35,966 nt of DNA, from positions 1 through 35,966 of the forward strand of contig CBDUSI010000038.1 of NCBI GenBank assembly GCA_965370045.1, read 5' to 3'. The position numbers and the translations under genes are program-made. The DNA is from CAZONU01 sp965370045. Its GTDB lineage: Bacteria > Planctomycetota > SZUA-567 > JAKLDR01. This document shows positions 8,460 through 16,262 of this stretch, one piece after another; the stretch's first letter is position 1, and every line of letters starts with the position of its first letter. Below the pieces are notes generated by a model. That model made no database searches. It was not told where the DNA came from and worked only from the letters and a program-made list of their open reading frames with translations.

Positions 8460-9514
8460 TCCGCACCGAGAACCTCTCCTTCTCCGTGGGTGACTTCCGG
8501 CTGCACGACATCAGCCTGGAGGTCGCCGACGGCGAGTACTTCGTCCTGCTGGGCCCGCCGGGCAGCGGCAAGAGCGTATTCCTGGAGTGCCTCTGCGGGC
8601 TGAACCGGCCCGATTCCGGGAGGGTCCTGATCGACGGCAGGGAGGTTACCGATCTGGAGCCCCGCGAGCGGCGGGTGGGCTACGTGCCCCAGGACTACGC
8701 GCTGTTCCCGCACCTGTCGGTCATGCGCAACATCAGCTTCGGACTGCGCGCCCGGGGCGAGCCCGCCGACCTGACCCGGCAGCGCGCCGAGGAAACCGCC
8801 GCGCTGCTGGGCATTGGCCACCTGCTCGGCCGCCGGGTGGCCGGCCTGTCCGGCGGCGAGAAGCAGCGCACTGCTCTGGCCCGCGCGCTGGCGCTGGGCC
8901 CGGCGGTGCTGATCCTCGACGAACCGGTCAGCGCGCTCGACGAGGCCACCCGCGAATCGCTCTGCGCCGAGCTTCGCCGGGTGCAGCGCGCCTCGGGGGT
9001 GACCACCATCCACGTGAGCCACAACCTGGAAGAAGCCTTCTCGGTGGCCGACCGCGGCGGCGTGCTGGAAGGCGGGCGATTCCGCCAGGTGGGGCTGCTG
9101 GAGGACCTTCTGCGCCGGCCGCGGGACGATTTCGTGGCCCGCTTCATGCGCTGCGCAAACATCTTTTCGGGACGGGCCGCCGGACAGGAGGGGGAACTCA
9201 CCCGAGTGGCCGCTGAGGGCTGCGAGTTCCTGGTGCCCGGCCGGCACGATGGTGAAGTAAGTTTCATGGTCCGCCCGGAGAACCTGCACCTGGCGCGTCC
9301 CGGCGGCACCGGGTGCGGCGGTCCCGGCGCGCACCTGGCGGTCAGACTCGTCCGCCACGTGGACCGCGGCGCCTATGTCCGCGCGGAGCTGGCCGGCGCG
9401 GCGGACTTCGTGGCCCACATGCCCTACCGCGCATTCGCCGAACTGGCGGTCTCCGACGGCGCCGACCTGGTCGTCACCGTGCGCCCCGAGGCCGTGCACG
9501 TGTTGCCCGAATAG
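8456..9514 (+). CDS. ModC-like ABC transporter ATP-binding protein
   Basis: 352 residues. Walker A GPPGSGKS (33-40), Q-loop Q79 in GYVPQDYALFPH, signature LSGGEKQR (131-138), Walker B VLILDEP (151-157) and switch His189 are all intact, so it should hydrolyse ATP. Residues about 240-352 form a C-terminal TOBE-like region (FMVRPENLHLA, VTVRPEAVHV) of the oxyanion/Mod-Pot-Cys importer type. The GTG at 8456 overlaps the permease stop. The frame is open far upstream inside the permease gene, but homology begins at this GTG (IRTENLSFSV). It pairs with the permease to make one transporter served by three binding proteins. Confidence 0.92.
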   Translation: MIRTENLSFSVGDFRLHDISLEVADGEYFVLLGPPGSGKSVFLECLCGLNRPDSGRVLIDGREVTDLEPRERRVGYVPQDYALFPHLSVMRNISFGLRARGEPADLTRQRAEETAALLGIGHLLGRRVAGLSGGEKQRTALARALALGPAVLILDEPVSALDEATRESLCAELRRVQRASGVTTIHVSHNLEEAFSVADRGGVLEGGRFRQVGLLEDLLRRPRDDFVARFMRCANIFSGRAAGQEGELTRVAAEGCEFLVPGRHDGEVSFMVRPENLHLARPGGTGCGGPGAHLAVRLVRHVDRGAYVRAELAGAADFVAHMPYRAFAELAVSDGADLVVTVRPEAVHVLPE

Positions 9515-9516
9515 AG

Positions 9517-9546
9517 CGGGGCGAACCGCACGGCCCGCCCCGGTTT
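9517..9546 (+). terminator. Possible terminator between convergent genes
   Basis: CGGGGCG (9517-9523) pairs with CGCCCCG (9536-9542) over a 12-nt loop, followed by a short T run (GTTT). It starts just past the ATPase stop and before the convergent TPR-like gene. The stem is moderate and the T tract weak. Confidence 0.4.
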
Positions 9547-9564
9547 CGCCTTGCCTGACGCCTG

Positions 9565-10585
9565 CTAGAATATGTCATCGCCGGCGGGCACCGGCTCGAC
9601 TTCCTTCTTCCGTCCCTTGCCCTTGAGCCGCGCCCAGAAAGCCTTCAGCTCCTGTTTCTTGGCGGCGGCCTCCTTCACCAGGCCGGCGTCCTCGAGCTCC
9701 TTGATTTCCTTCTTGAACTTCTCTATCTGAGCGGCGCCCCGGCCGGCCTTGCCAGCCTTACCGCCCTTGCCGGCCTTGCCGCCGCGCTTGGGACGCCAGC
9801 CCTTCTGCAGACGTTCGCGCAGTTTGCTCTCGATCTCCAGCGCGGCCGCGGCCTGCTTGTAGGTGAGCAGCTTCGCGGCGCGCTCGGCCAGCGCCGTGAG
9901 CTTCTTCGGATCCCGCTTCTGAAGATAGGTCATGCTCAGCCGCCGGATGATCACCGCCTTGGCCAGCGGATCCTTGACCTCCTCCAGCAGCTTCTCGAGC
10001 CTCCCGACATGGTCCTTCGCTCCGGCCAGCATCATGGCCAGGGCGCCGAGGACCGCCGGGCCCTCGACCTTCTTGAGCTCAGCCTCGGCCTTCCCTTTCT
10101 CGCCCTTCTTCATGTAAACGCGCGCCAGGGCCAGTCGCGCGAAGCCCACCGCGGTCTCCTCAGGGCTCTTCTCGACGACGCTTTTCAGGACCTCGACGGC
10201 TTCTCCGGTCTGGCCCTTGCTCAGGTGGACCTGAGCCAGGGCCAGCTTGACGGCGTCAATGGCGTTGACCTGTTCGAGGCCTTCGACGCCCGACGGACGG
10301 CGGCCGCCGGCAGCGGCCCGCTTCTTGCGCTCCGCCTGGAACTTCTCGAGCAGACCCTTCTCCTCGGCGGTCAGATCCTCGCCGGCCTGGCGCTTCTTGA
10401 ATATCTCCTTGATGCGCTTGAAGTCGGGATTCCGCTTGCGATCCCTTTTCTTCGTCCTCTTCTTCGGGGGGCGCCTCGGCGCCCGGCTCCGGCTCCGGCT
10501 CGCCACCCAGCGCCGCCGCTCCCGGCGCGGCCAGCAGCCCGACCAGCAACAGCACCAACCACCCGGATCTGTTCGACATGCTCAT
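9565..10585 (-). CDS. Exported lysine-rich TPR-like protein, apparent +1 frameshift
   Basis: Two frames together make one gene. The first starts at the ATG at 10585 (or 10579), behind a strong GGGGGAGGAGG site, and encodes a clear signal peptide (SGWLVLLLVGLLAAPGAAA) followed by an acidic Pro-rich stretch. The second frame covers the rest to the stop at 9565: a KRIKEIFKKRQAGEDL segment, TPR-like helices (DAVKLALAQVHLSKGQTGEAVEVL, FARLALARVYMKKGEKGKAEAELKKV) split here by motif, a Lys/Gly repeat (GGKAGKGGKAGKAGR) and a charged end. The total length is one base too many for a single frame, and the switch lies around 10430-10471, where a G6 run (10466-10471) and a repeat-rich tract occur. A single-base assembly error or a real mutation would both fit. 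In-frame alone, the second part is about 313 residues from a GTG at 10506 with no good ribosome site. Function unknown; probably a periplasmic scaffold. Confidence 0.65.
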
Positions 10586-10681
10586 GCCTCCTCCCCCGCG
10601 CGCCGGCGCCGAGCCGACGCTATCACACTAGCAAACAAGCAAGTTCCGGGCCAGTCACCGCGGCACGAAACCGTTCTCTAA

Positions 10682-10699
10682 GCGCCTGTATTCAGGCGC
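10682..10699 (-). terminator. Second hairpin downstream of the pseudopilin operon
   Basis: GCGCCTG (10682-10688) and CAGGCGC (10693-10699) form a 7-bp stem with a 4-nt loop. Reading the minus strand it comes after the larger hairpin at 10717-10745. No T run follows. It may back up termination of the pilin operon. Confidence 0.4.
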
Positions 10700-10716
10700 C
10701 TTGCGCCGCCAATGAA

Positions 10717-10745
10717 CTGTGGGCCGGTGTAGGACCGGCCCACAG
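10717..10745 (-). terminator. Hairpin terminator of the pseudopilin operon
   Basis: A perfect 12-bp inverted repeat (10717-10728 with 10734-10745) with a 5-nt loop lies 21 bases past the last pilin stop. On the minus strand it is followed only by TTCATT, so it is a weak intrinsic terminator by T content but a very stable stem. Confidence 0.55.
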
Positions 10746-10766
10746 CGCTGTGGAGAAAAGCTACGA

Positions 10767-12095
10767 CTAGGGGTTCAGGTACTTCAACCAGCGGCTGGCG
10801 TGCAGGTAGATCAGCTTCTCGTAGATGTGCCGCTGGCGGCCGACCTTGAAGGTGAACTTGACGGAAATGGCCATGGGCAGCGTGAAGTAGGAGATGTCGA
10901 AGTCCTTGTCGTCCGCCGCGTTGTGGTCGCCCTCCCACTCATAGCTATCCAGCCCGTCGATGCCCTGCTTCCAGCTTCCGCCGATGGTGGTCCCGATGGT
11001 CTTCTTGGGCATGTTGGCGTCCTCGCCTTGGGGCATGGCTACGTTGATGGGGTTGCTGTCGTTGTCCCAGGGCCACCATTTGGCTTCGACGAACTTGTCG
11101 CTGGTGCGCAGCTTGTAGATGTAGGAGAAGGTCATATCTTCGAAACCCTCGCCGATCACCGTGCCGGTGTCAACTATGTAGCCGTTGTCGATCATCTGCT
11201 GCCTGGTGGGGCTGGCGGGCAGATCGCCGCTGGCAACCAGGTCCGCGGTGCTCAGCGGCCTGGCCTGCTCGTCGGCCTCCGGAGGGAAGCCCGCGCGGGA
11301 GTAGGGCCCGTGGTAGGGGTCGCGGTAGTGGTTGGGCCGCCCGGCGGCGGCGTCCCACTCGGCCCAGCGCATGTCCGCGTCGAACGTCTTGCGGAACATC
11401 AGGCAGCCGCGGTCGTCATACAGGATGCGCAGGCCCACATCGCCCTCGGGGTCGTCGCCGTCGTCATCCTTACCGTTGGACCACAACCGCCGCTCCTCCG
11501 GCGGGTTGAAGTACCACTCGGTGCGGTCGACGGTGAAGCCGTCCAGGGTCGAGTAGTAGCCCATGTAGCGGGGCCGGAAGTTGATCTGGAAGAGGCTGCG
11601 CCCCGCGTCCGGCTGGGTCGAGTCGCTGGTATTGACCAGCCACCATTTATCCGAAGTCAGCGTGGGGCCTAATGCGTGGGGGCCGCCCGCACCCGGCGTG
11701 CTGCCGTCCTCCGGCGTGGAGGTCCAGGCGTAGTCGTCGCTGTTGATCTGGGCGTCGCCGTGGAGGTACTTGACCCGGGTGTCCCAGAAGATGATGTGGT
11801 TAAAGCCCTGGATGCGGCCGATGATCACCGGATGCGGGTACACCGAGGACTTGAAGACCATGGAGTTGACCTCGCGCTCCAGGCGGTCGGTGGTGTTGCG
11901 GAAGGAGGCCAGGGCCTGGAGCTGCTTCTCGGTGCGGTAGTAGCTCTGCATGCTGGTGTTGTAGGCCATGACCACCACCGAACCCAGGATGACGGTGATG
12001 AACATGGCCACCATGAGCTCCACCAGGGTGAAGCCGCCGCCCGGGGTTCGGCCCGCGCCGTCGGTCGATCGATGTAGATCGCGCATTTCCGCCAT
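10767..12095 (-). CDS. GspJ-like prepilin/pseudopilin
   Basis: 442 residues, much longer than usual GspJ (about 200). The leader ends in G21, with FTLVELMVAMFITVILGSVV following: the prepilin peptidase motif with Glu at +5 (E26) and the hydrophobic assembly helix. The long extracellular part holds an Asp-rich loop NGKDDDGDDPEGD (207-219), possibly calcium-binding, and many aromatic residues. Assignment to GspJ rests on position (last in the set), size and the MVAMFI-type helix; GspH is the alternative. The ATG at 12095 is used; another ATG at 12086 is possible. It is the last gene of the seven, followed by two hairpins. Confidence 0.8.
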   Translation of the reverse strand: MAEMRDLHRSTDGAGRTPGGGFTLVELMVAMFITVILGSVVVMAYNTSMQSYYRTEKQLQALASFRNTTDRLEREVNSMVFKSSVYPHPVIIGRIQGFNHIIFWDTRVKYLHGDAQINSDDYAWTSTPEDGSTPGAGGPHALGPTLTSDKWWLVNTSDSTQPDAGRSLFQINFRPRYMGYYSTLDGFTVDRTEWYFNPPEERRLWSNGKDDDGDDPEGDVGLRILYDDRGCLMFRKTFDADMRWAEWDAAAGRPNHYRDPYHGPYSRAGFPPEADEQARPLSTADLVASGDLPASPTRQQMIDNGYIVDTGTVIGEGFEDMTFSYIYKLRTSDKFVEAKWWPWDNDSNPINVAMPQGEDANMPKKTIGTTIGGSWKQGIDGLDSYEWEGDHNAADDKDFDISYFTLPMAISVKFTFKVGRQRHIYEKLIYLHASRWLKYLNP

Positions 12096-12107
12096 CCCCC
12101 TCTTCTC

Positions 12108-13148
12108 CTACGGCTTCGGATGCCAGCGCTTGACGATGTCCGGGTTGAACACCGAGAAGTAGTACTCGGTGTGGTTGAATATCCTGATATTATTGTCCTC
12201 GAAGTCTTCCTTGAGCTTCTTGTCGGTCAGATTGTAGACGTGCGCTTCGTCCTTGACCTGCCACATGATCCGCACCCTCAGCCGCAGGAAGTAGTGGCGC
12301 ATCTTGTCGCTGTTGTAAAAGATGCGGAAGGGGTTGCCGGCGTAGCCGGTGCTTCCGCCGATGCTCAGGCCGGCGCCGGCGGGCAGGATCGGCCCCGGCG
12401 AGGCGGCCGGCCAGCCCCGGTCGGTCTCCGGTATCCCGTCGCGGTCCAGGTCCACGAGTCCGTAGCCGTCCCAGTCGGTGTACTGGGAGTCCTCCCGGGC
12501 CAGCCCGGGCAGGCCGCTGGTCTGAGAGATGTCCCACTCGTCCTCGTCGCTCGGCTCGAAGTTCCGGCGCAGCCAGGGGTAGTCCGGGAAGCCGTCGCCG
12601 TCGCCGTCGGTCTGGTTCGGGAAGCGCCAGACCGGGTGCACCGTGAAGTAGAAGTTCTCGTAGAGCGCCACGTCGGTGTCGAGGGCCGGCTGGGAGCGCC
12701 CCCAGTGCAGCGTGTGGTCGCTGGCCGACTCCCAGGTGTTTATGTTGCGCACCCCCCAGCCGGCGCTCAGCGCCAGGTCCGGATCGCTTTGCTCGCCGGG
12801 GGCGCTCCCGGCGTAGTCGGTGCCGTCGCGGGGGGAACCGAACGTCTCGAACTCGGGGGGCAGGGCGGTGCTCGTGCGCCTGGCCCAGCGCTCGTGGCCG
12901 GCGCGCGCGGAAGCCACCACCGCGTTGCGGGCCATGATGTCCCGCTGGATCATGGAAACGACGACCTCCTCGCGGGCCATGCGCGCCAGGGTCAGGTTCT
13001 GGAAGTAAATGCCCAGGATGGCCATCATCGCCCCCAGGAAGATGCCCAGGGCGATGAGCACCTCCACCAGGGTGAAGCCCTTTTCGGTTGCCGGTTGCCG
13101 CTGCGCGGCCTCAATGCCCCTCACTGACCACCGAAGGATTCTACTCAT
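12108..13148 (-). CDS. GspI/PilV-like prepilin/pseudopilin
   Basis: 346 residues. The prepilin motif is K23-G24 followed by FTLVEVLIALGIFLGAMMAI with Glu at +5 (E29). The FTLVEVLIAL pattern is typical of GspI/PilV minor pilins. The extracellular region is far longer than in GspI (about 120 residues) and contains two calcium-loop-like motifs: DGDGDGFPDY (181-190) and DLDRDGIPETD (233-243). A structured Tyr/Phe/Arg-rich C-terminal part (HYFLRLRVRIMWQV, HTEYYFSVFNP) resembles a folded beta domain. It lies 35 bases after the GspH-like gene and 12 bases before the GspJ-like gene on the same strand. Confidence 0.82.
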   Translation of the reverse strand: MSRILRWSVRGIEAAQRQPATEKGFTLVEVLIALGIFLGAMMAILGIYFQNLTLARMAREEVVVSMIQRDIMARNAVVASARAGHERWARRTSTALPPEFETFGSPRDGTDYAGSAPGEQSDPDLALSAGWGVRNINTWESASDHTLHWGRSQPALDTDVALYENFYFTVHPVWRFPNQTDGDGDGFPDYPWLRRNFEPSDEDEWDISQTSGLPGLAREDSQYTDWDGYGLVDLDRDGIPETDRGWPAASPGPILPAGAGLSIGGSTGYAGNPFRIFYNSDKMRHYFLRLRVRIMWQVKDEAHVYNLTDKKLKEDFEDNNIRIFNHTEYYFSVFNPDIVKRWHPKP

Positions 13149-13183
13149 TCCGTGAACCTCCTACCGACTGCCGATCACCGGTT

Positions 13184-14350
13184 CTACCACAACGAGTACA
13201 GCGAGTACGCGGCTATGAAGGCGTCCACCTCGTCGCCGAAGAGGTAGCGCTGGCGGGTGAACCCGGAGCTCGGCGGGATGTAGAGCAGGCACAGGTCCCC
13301 GACGTTGCTGTCGCGCAGGATCACCGTGTTGACCCGGTCGGTCCAGCCCTCCACGTTCGGCTCGCGTCCCACGCAGGTGCCGTCGGGGTTGAGGTCCAGC
13401 CAGACCTTCTTCACCTCGATCCCCTCGGGGTCGCCGGGATCGTACTGGGTCACCGTCGACCTCGCCGGGGTCAGGGCGAACTCGATGGCGAGGGGCAGCT
13501 CCATGGTCTTGAGCGCCCCGGAGTCCTGGTCCAGCATCCAGGCGAACCCCCCGGTGTCGGCGTTGCGCACGCGCACGTAGGGGATAATGCGCACGTGGCG
13601 GGCCATCTGTTTGCGGGCCTCGTAGTCGGTGATGTCCTTCTCTACGCTTACCTCCAGCTTGGTGGTGCAGGTGTACATGTAGTAGTACTCGGACCCGAAG
13701 CGGAACGACGCCACGCCGTCCGCGACCTCCGCCGCCACGTGGTCGGTGACGTTTATGCTCCGCCACTCGCCGTCGCGCATGTCCGCAATATTCGAGAGGT
13801 CCCCGGCGGTCGTCGGAGGGCTGTTCCAGGTGACATCTCCGGGAACCCAGGAGTCGTCGTCGATCTTCTTGACCGTGGCGTACTTGCCGTCGTACTTGAC
13901 ACTGTCGGACTTCAGGTAGAGAGTGGCCTCGGTCACGTAATAGCCCTGGTCCACGAGGGTCTGCACCCCGCTGAGGTCGAACTTGGCGTACCCGTATCTG
14001 TTGTTGCTTTCGTTGTATTCGTGGAGCGATAATTCGCCGGAGTAGTTGGTATCCGCAGCGTCCTCTCTAGTATAGCACACCGTGACCGTGGGCTCGACGG
14101 TCTGTTCGTCGTACACGATCGCCGGGTCGAGCAGCTCGACCATCACCTTGGTGCGCCGGCTCATGGCGTATTGCCGGGCCATGCGGATGGCGCTGACCAC
14201 CTGCCCGCCGGCCAGCTTGATGCGCTCGGCGTCCAGGAACTGCTGGAAGGCGGCCACCGCGATGCCGGTCATGGCCAGCATGATGAATATCACCACCAGC
14301 AGTTCCAGGATGGTGAAGCCGCCGCGGTTTCTGCTTGTCCGGTTTCTCAT
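13184..14350 (-). CDS. GspH-like pseudopilin with inserted DNRLRE-like module
   Basis: 388 residues from the ATG at 14350, preferred over an upstream in-frame start because GGAGG lies 7 bases before it and the prepilin leader is then 11 residues. G11 is followed by FTILELLVVIFIMLAMTGIA with Glu at +5 (E16). The helix continues into AFQQFLDAERIKLAGGQ and SAIRMARQYAMSRRTKV, typical of GspH. Residues about 88-232 resemble the DNRLRE beta-sandwich family found in exported carbohydrate-active proteins: DTNYSG, YAKFDLSGVQ, VTEATLYLKS, DDDSWVPGDVTWNSPP and NVTDHVAAEVADGVASFRF in order. After it comes a GspH-like C-terminal part (MELPLAIEFALTPARST). The insertion of such a module in a pseudopilin is unusual. 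The module call is from remembered family pattern and needs a profile search. Confidence 0.8.
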   Translation of the reverse strand: MRNRTSRNRGGFTILELLVVIFIMLAMTGIAVAAFQQFLDAERIKLAGGQVVSAIRMARQYAMSRRTKVMVELLDPAIVYDEQTVEPTVTVCYTREDAADTNYSGELSLHEYNESNNRYGYAKFDLSGVQTLVDQGYYVTEATLYLKSDSVKYDGKYATVKKIDDDSWVPGDVTWNSPPTTAGDLSNIADMRDGEWRSINVTDHVAAEVADGVASFRFGSEYYYMYTCTTKLEVSVEKDITDYEARKQMARHVRIIPYVRVRNADTGGFAWMLDQDSGALKTMELPLAIEFALTPARSTVTQYDPGDPEGIEVKKVWLDLNPDGTCVGREPNVEGWTDRVNTVILRDSNVGDLCLLYIPPSSGFTRQRYLFGDEVDAFIAAYSLYSLW

Positions 14351-14363
14351 CTCTGCGCCTCCG

Positions 14364-14972
14364 CTAAAGCGTCCCGATATCGTCGCCGTCGGTGGTGTCC
14401 CCGTAGTAGTAGTACTTCTTGACCACGTCGCCATCGAGCTCAACCGCCTGGTTAGGCGGCTTCTTCATCCACCTGCCGGAGGGAACGCTCCCGTCGTTGG
14501 TTTCGTCGACCTTGTTCTGGCCGAACGACCAGATCACCGGCGCCATGCCCTCGGGGTTGACCCGGAATACGATCACGCTACCCCAGAGGTCGACCAGGGT
14601 GTCGCCGTCGCCTTTGTCCTTGACGAACTTGGTGGGGATCTTGCCCAGGTAGTCCTGCACGCTGTTGATGAGGTCTCCCCGGCCCTTGAGCTCCTTGTAG
14701 ACATCGTAGGTCAGGATCTCGACATTGTCGGGGTCGTCCTCCATCTTGGTCTTGGCGGCCGGGGGCTTGGTCCAGGGGTGCTGGCCGTACTCCATCCGGA
14801 AGTTCGCGCAGGCCAGCTCGCACTCCTTGACCAGGCTGCTGACCTGCACCATCTGGGCCCGGCGCCGGACCGCCCCGAGCACCGGCATCAGGATGCCCAT
14901 GAGGATGCCGATGATGGCGATCACCACCATCAGCTCGATGAGCGTGAAGCCTTCGCGTTTCCGTTTCAGCAC
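14364..14972 (-). CDS. GspG-like pseudopilin, paralogue 3
   Basis: 202 residues. A short leader ending G8 precedes FTLIELMVVIAIIGILMGIL, with Glu at +5 (E13), the classical GspG/major pseudopilin sequence. The body has the DxWG motif (DLWG at 128-131), and the C-terminus has TTDGDDIGTL, a variant of the GspG calcium-site end. The start is GTG at 14972 with GGAGGG about 8 bases upstream. It begins 4 bases after the previous gene, so translation is likely coupled. One of three GspG-like paralogues in a row; which of them polymerises is unknown. Confidence 0.87.
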   Translation of the reverse strand: MLKRKREGFTLIELMVVIAIIGILMGILMPVLGAVRRRAQMVQVSSLVKECELACANFRMEYGQHPWTKPPAAKTKMEDDPDNVEILTYDVYKELKGRGDLINSVQDYLGKIPTKFVKDKGDGDTLVDLWGSVIVFRVNPEGMAPVIWSFGQNKVDETNDGSVPSGRWMKKPPNQAVELDGDVVKKYYYYGDTTDGDDIGTL

Positions 14973-14976
14973 CGGT

Positions 14977-15732
14977 TCACCCTCCGAAAGGAATCTCGGT
15001 CATTACCTCTTCGAGGTCGTCGTTGGTCCCGATCACGCCGTCTGGTCCCCCGCAAGTGATCTTCTCGACGATCGTGTCGTCATCGAGCGCCAGGCTGTAG
15101 ACGTAGAGCTTGCCCCAAGGGTCCAGGAACTCGCCGTTCCTGATGCGCTTCTCCTTGCACGGGTAGTAGAGCCGCTTGCGCCCGTTGAGGTGCGCGGTGA
15201 AGGTGCCCGACCAGGCGCTGTTGCTGGGGTTCAGCTCCTTGGGCAGGTTTATCTCCGGGTAACCTTCTCCGCTGCTCTTGATGATGAAGTAGTCCATGGC
15301 AAGCTCGCTGGAGGTGAAGTTGGCCCCGTCCAGGGTCAGCTGGGTGCCCGAGACCGCGGTGATGACGCGCTCGCTACTTTCGTCATCGCCCAGGATGTAG
15401 ATGACGTCGTCGACGGCGATGCCCTCGGCGACGAAGTCCCTGCCCGCGTCGGTGAAGGTGGTGGTGCCCTCGGCAGTCTGGCCGGCGGTGTAAACGCCCA
15501 GCGGGGTCATGGGGTCGTACTCCGCGTTGCGCTTCAGGGAGGTCAGCCCGGTGTGCATGGCCTGCATGGTCAGCCGCGCCTCGGTCTTGGAGAAGTGCCG
15601 GCGGGCCCCCCAGATACCGGTGACCGTCATGCTGATCAGCAGGGCGATGATGGAGATCACCATCATCAGCTCCACCAGGGTGAAGCCCCGGGCCGGGCCG
15701 CGGGTCTGGACAGTCGAAGATCGGGACGTCAT
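14977..15732 (-). CDS. GspG-like pseudopilin with beta-module insert, paralogue 2
   Basis: 251 residues. G16 precedes FTLVELMMVISIIALLISMT with Glu at +5 (E21). GspG marks are DPWGKLYVYS (204-213) and a C-terminal CGGPDGVIGTNDDL, very close to the calcium-binding end of GspG. Residues about 86-152 form an insert (TTTFTDAGRDFVAEGIAVDDVIYI, then ERVITAVSGTQLTLDG) of a beta pattern also seen in phage tail and structural proteins, and again in the giant protein of this operon. It is spaced 13 bases from paralogue 1 and 4 bases from paralogue 3. Confidence 0.85.
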   Translation of the reverse strand: MTSRSSTVQTRGPARGFTLVELMMVISIIALLISMTVTGIWGARRHFSKTEARLTMQAMHTGLTSLKRNAEYDPMTPLGVYTAGQTAEGTTTFTDAGRDFVAEGIAVDDVIYILGDDESSERVITAVSGTQLTLDGANFTSSELAMDYFIIKSSGEGYPEINLPKELNPSNSAWSGTFTAHLNGRKRLYYPCKEKRIRNGEFLDPWGKLYVYSLALDDDTIVEKITCGGPDGVIGTNDDLEEVMTEIPFGG

Positions 15733-15745
15733 CGGGCTCCCTCCG

Positions 15746-16237
15746 TCAGCCGCGCGGGACCAGGTCGTCGCCGTTGCCCACTTCCCACAGGCGATTCTCG
15801 CCGCAGGAGTAGACCTGGAAGTACTTGACCAAGTCGCCCTCTTTCCACATGACCACCCGGAAGGGCCGGCCCCAGGAGTCCTTGAAGCTGCCCGCCGCGT
15901 TGAGCTCCGACGCCTCGTGCTTGAGCAGCGGGTCGCGGCTCATCACCCCCTGGATCTGCGCGATCAGGTCCCAGTTCTCGTAGATATCGTCGCCGTCGGT
16001 CTCCGCGTCGTAAACGTTCTGCACCGGCAGGAAGTTCATCAGCGCTTCGTAGGCCTCGATGGCCTGGGCCAGCCGCGAGGCGCTGGCCCGGGCCACGCGG
16101 ACGCGCATCGTCTGGCGCACCTTCATGGCCGCGGAGACGGTGATCGACGCCAGTATGCCGATGACCGAGATCACCACCATCAGCTCCACCAGGGTGAAGC
16201 CGCGTATCTTGGGGGGGGCCGGTCGCGACGCGCTCAT
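15746..16237 (-). CDS. GspG-like pseudopilin, paralogue 1
   Basis: 163 residues from the ATG at 16237, chosen over an upstream in-frame start because GAGGAG is 7 bases before it. G13 is followed by FTLVELMVVISVIGILASIT with Glu at +5 (E18). A DSWGRPFRVV segment (120-129) and the end CGENRLWEVGNGDDLVPRG match the GspG layout. A run of eight C bases (G8 at 16211-16218 on the plus strand) falls in codons 7-9, just before the cleavage site. It follows the giant GspK-like gene by 25 bases. Confidence 0.86.
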   Translation of the reverse strand: MSASRPAPPKIRGFTLVELMVVISVIGILASITVSAAMKVRQTMRVRVARASASRLAQAIEAYEALMNFLPVQNVYDAETDGDDIYENWDLIAQIQGVMSRDPLLKHEASELNAAGSFKDSWGRPFRVVMWKEGDLVKYFQVYSCGENRLWEVGNGDDLVPRG

Positions 16238-16262
16238 TTTTTCGCTCCTCTCGCCTGCCGTT

